Source: 2-01-FULL-39-28 sp964436165 (GTDB lineage Bacteria; Patescibacteriota; Minisyncoccia; 2-02-FULL-40-12; GWA2-44-9). Taken from it: a stretch of 64,000 bases of DNA. Each line of letters starts with the position of its first letter. The stretch's first letter is position 1. Below, piece by piece: positions 57,433 to 64,000 of this stretch. The notes under the pieces are model-generated. The model had not been told where the DNA came from. It was given only the letters and a program-made list of their open reading frames with translations, and did not search any database. Position numbers and translations under genes: made by a program. The DNA lies in assembly GCA_964436165.1 (NCBI GenBank), contig CAYTBY010000001.1, positions 62,001 through 126,000 of the forward strand. Direction: 5' to 3'.

Positions 57433-59205
57433 ATGGTGAATTGGGCTAAGAGATTTCTGGATAGACGAATAACTAATCCCGGCGTCAGGTTGATGGTCAA
57501 TGCCATAGGTCAAGAGAAGGGCGTAAAAAAGGTATTTTTAGTCAGTATCTCCGGCTCCATACTGGGCGCATTTGTGCCGCTGATATACGGAAAAGTTATC
57601 AGAATGGCCGGAGACCGAACCTTCACCGTAGAATATATCCTTCTTTTTGTGCTGATGTGGATGACTATTGATCAAATACGCAACTGGACCACCAGATATT
57701 CGGATAAACAGGGCGTTTATACTTCCTGGGACGCTGACTATAATCTTTTTATGAAGTCCTTGGCTCATTTGGTCCGGCTTCCGATGTCTTATTTATCAGA
57801 GCAACGGCTTCATAAGACCGTAGAAAGAGCGGCGCGGGGAGCGGACTATCTGGGAAGAATGATAAGAGACGTTCTATTTTCGCTTATTCCCCACTTCTTG
57901 AGTTTAGTATTTTCTTTTGTTCTCATGTTCTGGCTTCAGTGGCAGCTGGGCGTCCTTGTTCTTCTAACCGTGATCCTTTATACCTTCGCGATGACATCCA
58001 ATAACAAGAAAATAGTTACTCTGAACCGGGAGAATAGAAAAATTTGGGAAGAGGCCTGGGGTCATATGGGTGATGTGACGAGTAATATCAAAGCCGTTAA
58101 GGCCAATACCAATGAAGAGTTTGAGATAGAAAGGATCGAAATTAATTTCAGCAAGTGCTACGGCAATGAGAGAAAAGTTCAAGATCTAAGGAATAGAATT
58201 CAGGCCTATGAACATTTTATATTCGGCTGCGGTTCTGTAATAACCCTTGCTCTTGGTTCTCTGATGTTAAGGTGGGGGATGATCGATGCCGGCGGTTTGT
58301 TCTCTTTCCTTGGATATATTCAGCTGGCCTATACTCCGTTTAGCCGCTTGGCCCACAACTGGCGGTTTGTTCTGGAGACATTGGTTGTTGAAGAAAGAGT
58401 CGCCAAGTTTCTGGAAGTGGAAAGAGAGAATTATGAGAGCGGAGATGAAATACTGATCACCGGAGATATTGAGTTTAGGAATGTAACCTTTAAGTATGGA
58501 GAATCGGGGAGCGATGTTCTGAAAAATATTAATTTATCAATTAAAGAAGGCGAAACCGTAGCTCTTGTCGGAGGGAGCGGTGTCGGTAAAACAACCCTGA
58601 TAGATCTGTTGTGCAGGTATTATGATCCTTCAGACGGACTGATAACAATTAACGGCCTGGATATAAAAAAGTGGACGCTTAAGTCGCTCAGGTCTCAAAT
58701 GGGCGTGGTTCCTCAAGACGTATCTCTTCTCAACGATACCATTAAACTCAATATTGCCTACGGAGATATTGAAAAAATATCTGATAAGGCGGCCATAGAA
58801 GATGCGGCCAGAGCTTCTTATGCCCATAACTTTATTACCGGCGATAGATTCACCAATGGCTATGATCAAATAGTGGGTGAAAGAGGCATAAAGCTTTCAG
58901 CCGGTCAGAAACAAAGAGTGGCTATTGCCAGAGCCCTGCTCCGAGACCCTAAAATTCTTATCCTTGATGAAGCGACTTCGGCTCTTGATTCTGAATCAGA
59001 GATGTACGTCCAGCAGGCCCTGGAAGTGCTTATCAAGAGCAGAACGACCTTGATTATAGCTCATCGTTTGAGTACGGTTAAAAAGGCGGACAAGATTGTT
59101 GTCCTTCACGATGGAGGAGTTGCCGAAATTGGCAAGCACTACGAGCTGATAGCCAGAGATGGAATATATAAGAAACTCATTAATCTGCAGAGTTTCAAGG
59201 AATAG
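57433..59205 (+). CDS. ABC exporter (transmembrane plus ATPase, MsbA/multidrug type)
   Basis: 590 residues. Six helices in the first 310 residues (VFLVSISGSILGAFVPLIYG; FLSLVFSFVLMFWLQWQLGV), then the ATPase: Walker A GGSGVGKTT, Q-loop VPQDVSLLN, signature KLSAGQKQR, Walker B LILDEATSALD, H-loop IIAHRLST. A homodimeric exporter, substrate unknown; placed between mraY and ftsW, a lipid or envelope precursor is possible. The ATG follows AAGGAGA. It has its own promoter and terminator. Confidence 0.92.
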   Translation: MVNWAKRFLDRRITNPGVRLMVNAIGQEKGVKKVFLVSISGSILGAFVPLIYGKVIRMAGDRTFTVEYILLFVLMWMTIDQIRNWTTRYSDKQGVYTSWDADYNLFMKSLAHLVRLPMSYLSEQRLHKTVERAARGADYLGRMIRDVLFSLIPHFLSLVFSFVLMFWLQWQLGVLVLLTVILYTFAMTSNNKKIVTLNRENRKIWEEAWGHMGDVTSNIKAVKANTNEEFEIERIEINFSKCYGNERKVQDLRNRIQAYEHFIFGCGSVITLALGSLMLRWGMIDAGGLFSFLGYIQLAYTPFSRLAHNWRFVLETLVVEERVAKFLEVERENYESGDEILITGDIEFRNVTFKYGESGSDVLKNINLSIKEGETVALVGGSGVGKTTLIDLLCRYYDPSDGLITINGLDIKKWTLKSLRSQMGVVPQDVSLLNDTIKLNIAYGDIEKISDKAAIEDAARASYAHNFITGDRFTNGYDQIVGERGIKLSAGQKQRVAIARALLRDPKILILDEATSALDSESEMYVQQALEVLIKSRTTLIIAHRLSTVKKADKIVVLHDGGVAEIGKHYELIARDGIYKKLINLQSFKE

Positions 59206-59207
59206 AT

Positions 59208-59230
59208 CCGAGAGAAATCTCGGGTTTTTT
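59208..59230 (+). terminator. terminator after the ABC exporter gene
   Basis: Stem CCGAGA / TCTCGG, loop GAAA, then GTTTTTT. Confidence 0.9.
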
Positions 59231-59234
59231 GTTG

Positions 59235-59249
59235 TATAATTAAGTTATG
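59235..59249 (+). promoter_or_regulatory. -10 box and original leaderless start upstream of ftsW
   Basis: TATAAT at 59235-59240, 6 bases, then ATG 59247-59249, the spacing found at other leaderless genes here. Element B begins at the next base. The frame from this ATG runs 30 codons (MPGSRSSEYLAGG...) to TAA at 59339, overlapping the ftsW start. Confidence 0.55.
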
Positions 59250-59314
59250 CCAGGTAGTAGAAGTTCCGAATACCTGGCTGGCGGCTTAAATTTATCGGAA
59301 CTTTCACTACCTGG
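59250..59314 (+). repeat. terminal-inverted-repeat element B at the ftsW start
   Basis: 65 bases whose ends (59250-59269 and 59295-59314) are 20-base inverted repeats with 18 matches. ATG flanks both sides (59247-59249 and 59315-59317), like a target duplication. One end reads GTAGTAGAA, the other GTAGTGAAA, the same asymmetry as in element A. Confidence 0.85.
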
Positions 59315-60388
59315 ATGGTTAAAGCGTTACTTTTCATAACCCTAGTCCTTCTTGTTTTTGGTTTGGTTGTTTTGTCGTCGGCGGGGATTGTCGAGGGTCA
59401 GAAGAAATTTGGCTCGTCATATTATTATTTAAATCATCAGCTGTTTGGAGTGGCCATCGGTCTGGCGGCGATGTTTATACTGTCAAAGATTGACTATAAA
59501 TTTTGGAAGAAGGTTTCACTTCCAATACTGCTCGGAGCATTGTTTGTTCTGGCCCTAGTTTTTATTCCTCCTTTCGGTCATGGCCTTAAGGGAGCTAATC
59601 GGTGGATAAATGTGGCTGGTTTTTCTTTCCAGCCGTCAGAGCTTTTAAAACTAGGACTTATTATTTACCTTGCCGCCTGGTTCGGTAACCGAGACGAAAG
59701 AATAAGAAACTGGACTTATGGCATGGCTCCGTTTTTTCTGGTTTTGTCTTTTGTGGCGGCTTTGCTGGCTCTTCAGCCGGATATCGGAACGCTCATAGTG
59801 GTAACATTAATCTCTCTGGCTATTTATTTCTTTGCCGGTTCAAGGTTAAAACATCTAGCCATTATCGGAGTTGTTATCGCTGTTGTTTTGGTGGGGATGA
59901 TATGGCTTGAACCGTATCGTTTTAATAGGATAAAGACATTTCTTGATCCGTCATTTGAACCACAGGGGATTTCTTATCAGCTTAATCAATCACTGATCGG
60001 TATTGGTTCAGGCGGGATGTTCGGTGTCGGATTCGGTAAAAGTACCCAAAAGTTCGGTTTTCTTCCCGAGGTTATTCACGATTCCATATTTGCTATTGTT
60101 GTAGAAGAGTTAGGATTTGTGGGGGCATCATTTTTGGTAGGACTGTTTTTGCTTTTTACTTTTTTGATGGTTTGGACGGCTAATAATATAAGCGATAAAT
60201 TCGGCAAACTTTTGATTATGGGAATGGCAACTTGGGTTATCGGCCAGGCATTTTTGAATATTATGGCTATATCCGGTCTGGCGCCTTTAACCGGCATCCC
60301 TCTGCCATTTGTTAGCTATGGCGGAACGGCAATGATGACGATTCTCGCCGGAATGGGGATTGTATTAAATATCGCCAGAAGAGCTTAA
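59315..60388 (+). CDS. ftsW: SEDS-family cell-division protein (FtsW/RodA type)
   Basis: 357 residues, ten helices. KGANRWINVAGFSFQPSELLKL, LQPDIGTLIVV, SLIGIGSGGMFGVGFGKSTQ, FGFLPEVIHDSIFAIVVEELG and GIPLPFVSYGGTAMM are the SEDS marks, including the catalytic Asp region in some models (PSELLK...HDSIF). It polymerises glycan strands from lipid II at the septum (FtsW) or side wall (RodA). FtsW is preferred because of the murein cluster context; RodA cannot be excluded. Element B lies directly before ATG 59315. Confidence 0.85.
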   Translation: MVKALLFITLVLLVFGLVVLSSAGIVEGQKKFGSSYYYLNHQLFGVAIGLAAMFILSKIDYKFWKKVSLPILLGALFVLALVFIPPFGHGLKGANRWINVAGFSFQPSELLKLGLIIYLAAWFGNRDERIRNWTYGMAPFFLVLSFVAALLALQPDIGTLIVVTLISLAIYFFAGSRLKHLAIIGVVIAVVLVGMIWLEPYRFNRIKTFLDPSFEPQGISYQLNQSLIGIGSGGMFGVGFGKSTQKFGFLPEVIHDSIFAIVVEELGFVGASFLVGLFLLFTFLMVWTANNISDKFGKLLIMGMATWVIGQAFLNIMAISGLAPLTGIPLPFVSYGGTAMMTILAGMGIVLNIARRA

Positions 60389-60486
60389 TTATACTTGCTG
60401 GCCGTCTTTGGGATGAGTCTCCGCTCGAAAGCACAAACGGATTATTGTGAGTTCATTGTAGTTTGCAAGTTGTGAATTTTAAATCA

Positions 60487-60528
60487 ATATGTTTATAATA
60501 TGTCCGGTCGGACATATTATAAACATAT
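60487..60528. repeat. left long palindrome of PaaX/Cas2-like unit 2
   Basis: Two perfect 20-base arms (60487-60506 and 60509-60528) around GT, core TGTCCGGTCGGACA. The right-hand copy (61101-61132) carries the reverse complement of this core. Confidence 0.9.
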
Positions 60529-60555
60529 ATATTCTGATATTAATATTAACCAAAA

Positions 60556-61074
60556 ATGAAAGGGGATTTTATTTTAAAATTTATAGAGGTAATGAGGGAA
60601 ATCGGTTGCGGATTAAGCGAGAGCTGGGATCAGAGGCCGGTTTATAAAGGTTGTAGATTTGGCCGCTCGAAAAGGCGAGTTGATCAGGGTTTCAGAAATC
60701 TTAGAGAACGAGGGCTTATTGTTGAACGGCGAAGCGGTAAATTTAAGTTTACGCCCGAAGGTCAGGAATGGTATCGTAGCGCATTGCTGAAATATTTCAG
60801 ATCTACCGGCCAAAAGTGGGATAAGAAGTGGAGGGTGGTGATTTTTGACATACCGGAAGAATTAAGCAGAGAACGAGTTAAATTCAGAAGAAAATTAAAA
60901 TCTCTAGGTTTCTATATGTTGCAAAAGAGCGTCTTTATATTTCCTTACCCCTGCGAAGAGGAAATAGCCGGTTTTGCTAATCAGCTAAAGGTCGGGGATT
61001 ACATTAATGTTTTAATTGCCGAATCAGCCGGTTATTTGGACGAAGAGGTGCGAGGGTTTTACGGCTTTAAATAG
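60556..61074 (+). CDS. PaaX/Cas2-like protein, palindrome-flanked (unit 2)
   Basis: 172 residues. The N-terminus is a winged-helix-like part (RVDQGFRNLRERGLIVERR, GKFKFTPEGQEWYRS). The C-terminal part WDKKWRVVIFDIPEE, LKSLGFYMLQKSVFIFPYPCEEEI and NVLIAESAG is the ferredoxin-like PaaX-C/Cas2 fold and aligns with the unit 1 protein (VIFDIP, LGFYM, QKSV, PY.C..EI shared). The N-terminal halves are unlike each other. Palindromes lie 28 bases before the start and 27 bases after the stop. No ribosome-binding site before ATG. Function unknown. Confidence 0.75.
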   Translation: MKGDFILKFIEVMREIGCGLSESWDQRPVYKGCRFGRSKRRVDQGFRNLRERGLIVERRSGKFKFTPEGQEWYRSALLKYFRSTGQKWDKKWRVVIFDIPEELSRERVKFRRKLKSLGFYMLQKSVFIFPYPCEEEIAGFANQLKVGDYINVLIAESAGYLDEEVRGFYGFK

Positions 61075-61100
61075 TAAAAATAGCCGCTTAAATAATTACA

Positions 61101-61132
61101 TTTATAAAGTGTCCGACCGGACATAGTATAAA
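61101..61132. repeat. right palindrome of PaaX/Cas2-like unit 2
   Basis: Arms 61101-61115 and 61118-61132 with three mismatches; core TGTCCGACCGGACA is the exact reverse complement of the left core. So the two copies are inverted relative to each other. Confidence 0.85.
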
Positions 61133-61156
61133 CGCAGATAATTTAATTAATTGCGC

Positions 61157-61184
61157 TTGATTTTTATTAATGGTTTGGTAGAAT
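61157..61184 (+). promoter_or_regulatory. promoter of the small two-gene operon
   Basis: TTGATT at 61157-61162, 16-base spacer, TAGAAT at 61179-61184; GGAGG at 61206-61210 precedes ATG 61216. Confidence 0.65.
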
Positions 61185-61215
61185 GGGGTTTATTGTTCTT
61201 TTTATGGAGGATAAA

Positions 61216-61455
61216 ATGAAAACGGGACCATTAAATCAAGTTTCTAACAAAGCACTTATAGCCATAGATAGAATATCAAAAGTTTTACTAAAAACTCCGA
61301 ACGATGAATGGGAGTTTGTACTTTTACAAGCCAAAGAAAAAACCAAAAAAATTTCTTTTGATCAAGCTCACACGAGAATAGAAAATATGAAGTATAAATG
61401 GGCTAAAAGACTTGCAAATAAAAATCGTGCTTCAAGAAAAAGGGGAGTAAGATGA
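61216..61455 (+). CDS. small basic protein, first of two coupled genes
   Basis: 79 residues from ATG 61216 (GGAGG 5 bases upstream; the frame from 61183 covers the promoter). Helical and basic: NKALIAIDRISKVLLKTPND, LLQAKEKTKKISFDQAHTRI, KWAKRLANKNRASRKRGVR. The C-terminus may bind nucleic acid. Stop overlaps the next start (ATGA). Family not recognised. Confidence 0.65.
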   Translation: MKTGPLNQVSNKALIAIDRISKVLLKTPNDEWEFVLLQAKEKTKKISFDQAHTRIENMKYKWAKRLANKNRASRKRGVR

Positions 61456-61808
61456 AGGCATTGTTGTGTGAGTATGGAGACAAAAGAAAAAATACTCATT
61501 CGGTAATCGTATTGTTGCCTTCAGGAAAAATTGAAGCGGGCATTGGCGATCTGATAAATGTTGCTCTCGAACTGGAAGGAGAGAAAATTCGAGTTTGGAT
61601 AATACGCGCTGCCGAGATAGCCTCTTTTAAAACGATTAAGGAAGTTGAGGTTGGAGGTCGCTTTTTGTTAGAAGTTTTAGAGTATCGGAATGCTCGGGTT
61701 GAATATGAGCTTCAGAGTGTCCAATTGAAAGATCGGCTTATGCATCTAATGCTGACAAAAAACTCTGATGCCTTTACATTTTTAGACGTTGGCTCCGTTG
61801 TCCTATAA
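61452..61808 (+). CDS. hypothetical protein, second of two coupled genes
   Basis: 118 residues. Mixed beta/alpha with SVIVLLPSGKIEAGIGDLIN, ALELEGEKIRVWIIRAAEIA and a later VEVGGRFLLEVLEYRNARVE. No membrane or signal segment. Coupled by a 4-base overlap to the small basic protein, so the two probably act together. Unknown family. Confidence 0.65.
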   Translation: MKALLCEYGDKRKNTHSVIVLLPSGKIEAGIGDLINVALELEGEKIRVWIIRAAEIASFKTIKEVEVGGRFLLEVLEYRNARVEYELQSVQLKDRLMHLMLTKNSDAFTFLDVGSVVL

Positions 61809-61812
61809 ATAA

Positions 61813-61840
61813 AAAAATCCGCTTATTGGCGGATTTTTAA
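61813..61840. terminator. bidirectional terminator
   Basis: Stem AAAAATCCGC / GCGGATTTTT; serves the two-gene operon and the convergent minus-strand gene. Confidence 0.85.
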
Positions 61841-61855
61841 ATGGGCTTTGTTGTC

Positions 61856-62218
61856 CTAAATGCAACCCGATGGCGGAATGGCCACTGTTTCTATCTTAAA
61901 TTCTGGAAGGGGGTTTTTGTATATTTTAATATATGCTCCTGAAGGAGGAAACTCACTAACGTTCATGACTATAGCCGTCCGGCCGTCTTTAAAAAATATA
62001 GTTGAGAATACCAGGCTTGATATGACAGTTTTTTTTCTTCTTATCCCAGATTCAACTGCAAGATTAGTATTTTTGTGAACTACCTTAATGTATTCTCCTT
62101 CGGATACTAATTCCCACTTTTTTCTTAAGCTTTGTTCTCTGGTAGAAATATAAAAATATAGCCATCCGGTTAATAGTAAAAGGGAGAGCGTAATAAAATA
62201 GCCCATGAGTACCGCCAT
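61856..62218 (-). CDS. single-pass membrane protein
   Basis: 120 residues. Residues 5-25 (MGYFITLSLLLLTGWLYFYI) form one membrane helix; the rest is soluble and beta-rich (RKKTVISSLVFSTIFFKDGR, GAYIKIYKNPLPEFKI). GAGGAG precedes ATG 62218. Family not recognised; the fold recalls small DUF-type inner-membrane proteins. Confidence 0.65.
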   Translation of the reverse strand: MAVLMGYFITLSLLLLTGWLYFYISTREQSLRKKWELVSEGEYIKVVHKNTNLAVESGIRRKKTVISSLVFSTIFFKDGRTAIVMNVSEFPPSGAYIKIYKNPLPEFKIETVAIPPSGCI

Positions 62219-62254
62219 TTCATCTCCTCTTTAACGTAAAGGAACTTCAGGGCT

Positions 62255-62283
62255 AATATATATTGAATTCGATTAAAATTCAA
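62255..62283 (-). promoter_or_regulatory. promoter of the single-pass membrane protein gene
   Basis: Minus-strand TTGAAT (forward 62278-62283), 17-base spacer, TATATT (forward 62255-62260). Confidence 0.55.
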
Positions 62284-62307
62284 TAATCCAAATCATCAAA
62301 CAGGAGG

Positions 62308-62568
62308 TTATTTAGTTGGGGCGGCGAGGAGTCGTGCCGCTGAAGATTTCAGTCTTGAGGCCTTATTTTTTTTGATAACGCCGGTTTTAGCGGCCTTATC
62401 AATGGCTTTGTATGTCTTAGCTAATTGGCTCTGAGCCTCCTTGGGGTTGGCTACGGCCTTTTTGAGGTCCTTTATCGCTGATTTATAAGTATCTGCCCGC
62501 TTTAAATTCCTGGCTCTTCGCCCCACTGATTGTCTCAATGCTTTTTTAGCTGATGCTGTTATCGGCAT
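62308..62568 (-). CDS. rpsT: 30S ribosomal protein S20
   Basis: 86 residues, the normal length. SAKKALRQSVGRRARNLKR, SAIKDLKKAV, YKAIDKAAKTGVIKKNKASR and LKSSAARLL are typical S20 helices that bind 16S rRNA. A TATCAT box (forward 62574-62579) lies 5 bases before ATG, suggesting a leaderless mRNA. Confidence 0.95.
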   Translation of the reverse strand: MPITASAKKALRQSVGRRARNLKRADTYKSAIKDLKKAVANPKEAQSQLAKTYKAIDKAAKTGVIKKNKASRLKSSAARLLAAPTK

Positions 62569-62691
62569 AGTTTATGATATGATACTAAATTTTTATTTTT
62601 TATGCAAGGCCCTTGCTTTATATTTCCGCGAGTGTTAGTCTTGAAATACCGTTATTTGACAAGGGAAGCCCGTCTTCCCAAGGAGATGATC

Positions 62692-63111
62692 ATGAGAAAG
62701 ATCATGGCATTGTTTTCTATTTATGCATTTCTTCTTTTGTTTGCATCATCGGTATTGGCTCAGGTGGCTCTACCCGATTATTCCGGTTGGGACAGCAGAC
62801 CTACCTCATCTCGAGCGGTTCATAATGGCAATAATGTTGTACTTAGTGGTACTTACTATTATCATCGTGATCAGTCAAATATGCGTGAAGAATCTATCAG
62901 TGTGTTAAATGATGAGAGTGGAAGAGAATGGCTTATTTTGTATGCATATTTCCAACATACTCCCGATCATGTGAATGAAAACCTTCCGCGTTATCATGTT
63001 TTTGAATATCAAAACGGCAGATGGGTTCATGTCCAGGATTTTTCTGACAGTACTAATTTTAATGGTGATTTAAGTGACTTTTTAAAAAACCAATATAACC
63101 TCGTATTCTAA
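62692..63111 (+). CDS. small secreted protein of unknown function
   Basis: 139 residues from ATG 62692 (AAGGAG about 6 bases upstream); the frame from 62602 adds an implausible N-terminus. Signal peptide: IMALFSIYAFLLLFASS with cleavage after VLAQ. The mature part is aromatic and beta-rich: LPDYSGWDSRPTSSRAVHNG, LSGTYYYHRDQSN, WLILYAYFQHTPDHV, RYHVFEYQNGRWVHVQDF. No Cys, so no disulfides. Not recognised. Terminator downstream. Confidence 0.7.
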   Translation: MRKIMALFSIYAFLLLFASSVLAQVALPDYSGWDSRPTSSRAVHNGNNVVLSGTYYYHRDQSNMREESISVLNDESGREWLILYAYFQHTPDHVNENLPRYHVFEYQNGRWVHVQDFSDSTNFNGDLSDFLKNQYNLVF

Positions 63112-63125
63112 TGTAGATTTTTTAT

Positions 63126-63148
63126 GGCTCGCTTCTAGCGGGCCTTTT
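63126..63148 (+). terminator. terminator after the small secreted protein gene
   Basis: Stem GGCTCGCT / AGCGGGCC, loop TCT, four T. Confidence 0.7.
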
Positions 63149-64000
63149 ATTTGTTTAGGGGGGCTAGATCACTCTTTATTTTTCTTATCTGCTCCCTTAG
63201 CGTCAAAGCTCTGTCGTACTCCATTTTTTTGGCGGCCCGTTCCATCATTTTGGTAAGTTGAGCGACAATCTTGCCTTTACTGCTATTACCAAAAACAAAA
63301 ACCGTATCATCTTCTTCCTGGCCCCAACGACGAGTTTTACTAGTTCCATTATTGGAAATCGGGAGGTCAAAATTACTAATTGATTTTTGAATGGTTGTTG
63401 GCGTAATGTCGTTGGCTTTATTGTGCTCTTCCTGTTTGGTTCTTCGGCGCATGGTTTCGCCGATCGAAGCTTTAATTGATTTAGTCAACTTATCGGCATA
63501 CATAATAACATGCCCGTTAACGTGTCTGGCCGCTCGGCCCATAGTTTGGATTAGCGTCGTGGTATTGCGGAGGAATCCTTCTTTATCGGCGTCGAGGATG
63601 GCGATCAGTGAAACTTCAGGCAAATCCAAGCCTTCTCGCAAAAGATTTACTCCAACTAAGACATCATGGTGGCCCAGGCGGAAGTCCTTTAATATTTTTA
63701 ATCGTTCAAGGGTTTTAATCTCAGAATGAATGTAGTTAACTTTTATTTTGGCATCGGCCAGATACTCCGATAAATCTTCGGCCATTCTCTTGGTTAAAGT
63801 GGTAACGATAACCCTTTCTTTATTCGCAGTCCGCTTTTTAATTTCTGAAAGCAGGTGTTCCATCTGATTTTTGCTAGGTTGTATTTCTATAGTCGGATCT
63901 AAGAGTCCTGTCGGCCGGATAAGCTGTTCGGCAATATTTGCTTTACCGGCCTTTTCAAGTTCATATATTCCGGGTGTGGCTGAAACATAAACTGTTTTCT
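63147..64000 (-). CDS. uvrB: excinuclease ABC subunit UvrB, C-terminal part
   Basis: The frame is open at base 64000, so the N-terminal half with Walker A lies outside. About 284 residues are seen: TVYVSATPGIYELEKAG, IRPTGLLDPTIEIQPSKNQ, helicase motifs in TTLTKRMAEDLSEYL, VGVNLLREGLDLPEVSLI and IQTMGRAARHVNGHVIMYAD, and a C-terminal UVR motif (KMMERAAKKMEYDRALTLREQ) that contacts UvrA and UvrC. UvrB verifies damage in nucleotide excision repair. Between these, a Ser/Asn-rich linker (about 15-30 residues) is specific to this protein. Confidence 0.95.
   Translation of the reverse strand, partial: KTVYVSATPGIYELEKAGKANIAEQLIRPTGLLDPTIEIQPSKNQMEHLLSEIKKRTANKERVIVTTLTKRMAEDLSEYLADAKIKVNYIHSEIKTLERLKILKDFRLGHHDVLVGVNLLREGLDLPEVSLIAILDADKEGFLRNTTTLIQTMGRAARHVNGHVIMYADKLTKSIKASIGETMRRRTKQEEHNKANDITPTTIQKSISNFDLPISNNGTSKTRRWGQEEDDTVFVFGNSSKGKIVAQLTKMMERAAKKMEYDRALTLREQIRKIKSDLAPLNK

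Noticed and set aside
62602..62691. 30-residue N-terminal extension of the small secreted protein
   Set aside because: A Shine-Dalgarno and a typical signal peptide begin at 62692; the extension is non-hydrophobic and unlikely before a signal peptide.

Overview
The window looks like a chromosomal segment of a Patescibacteria (Candidate Phyla Radiation, Parcubacteria-like) bacterium. I infer this from gene content and style, not from a phylogenetic marker. It is AT-rich and uses the standard code, with TGA, TAA and TAG all acting as stops. It holds a compact murein and cell-division cluster, TraG/VirD4-like ATPases paired with a membrane partner, PaaX/Cas2-like proteins without any CRISPR array, palindromic repeats inserted in frame into housekeeping genes, and many promoters whose -10 box sits 6 to 7 bases before the start codon (predicted leaderless mRNAs). 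Genes with a clear GGAG-type ribosome-binding site and a normal leader are mixed in. No biosynthetic operons for amino acids or cofactors are visible.

Layout. 1-4.4 kb: a MoxR ATPase plus HExxH/vWA protein operon, surrounded by three paralogous small proteins and followed by a membrane protein. 4.5-10 kb: undecaprenyl sugar-phosphate transferase, a short UDP-sugar dehydrogenase, an NAD-dependent epimerase, a secreted zinc protease and a hibernation factor. 10-10.75 kb: a PaaX/Cas2-like gene between two almost identical long palindromes. 10.8-16 kb: a tiny minus-strand gene, secA, and a prolyl oligopeptidase. 16-21 kb: an accessory island bounded by two copies of a palindrome plus small Cys-containing gene; inside are a SEC-C protein, a Fic protein, a zinc-ribbon protein, a Phd/RelE-type toxin-antitoxin pair and a GNAT pseudogene. 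21-31 kb: beta-propeller, DoxX-like, flavin-type oxidase, GH57 glycosidase, a nucleotidyltransferase fused to a diadenylate-cyclase-like domain, leucyl aminopeptidase, two RecB-like nucleases flanking an HTH/coiled-coil protein, and a zincin-like protein. 31-38.8 kb: two coiled-coil proteins, a substrate-binding/OmpA fusion, an ABC permease and ATPase, and a convergent proteasomal-ATPase-like AAA protein. 39-47.6 kb: secD, secF, a sigma-region-4/HARE-HTH protein, the TraG-like pair and an HD phosphohydrolase. 47.6-50.3 kb: small genes, tRNA-Lys and an EamA protein. 50.3-60.4 kb: alpha/beta hydrolase, murF, ddl, aspS, dacA-like, mraY, ABC exporter, ftsW. 60.4-64 kb: a second palindrome-flanked PaaX/Cas2-like unit, small genes, rpsT and the C-terminal part of uvrB.

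The strongest candidates for undescribed biology are: (1) two PaaX/Cas2-like genes, each framed by its own pair of long palindromes; (2) two related terminal-inverted-repeat elements, each placed exactly at the start codon of a predicted leaderless gene and creating upstream reading frames that begin MP(S/G)SR(T/S)S; (3) the MoxR/HExxH-vWA operon with three satellite paralogs sharing a C-terminal IVAD tail; (4) a nucleotidyltransferase/diadenylate-cyclase-like fusion; (5) a substrate-binding/OmpA fusion in a transporter operon next to a proteasomal-type ATPase; (6) an accessory island bounded by palindrome-plus-gene duplicates. All coordinates, motifs and promoter readings were made by eye.
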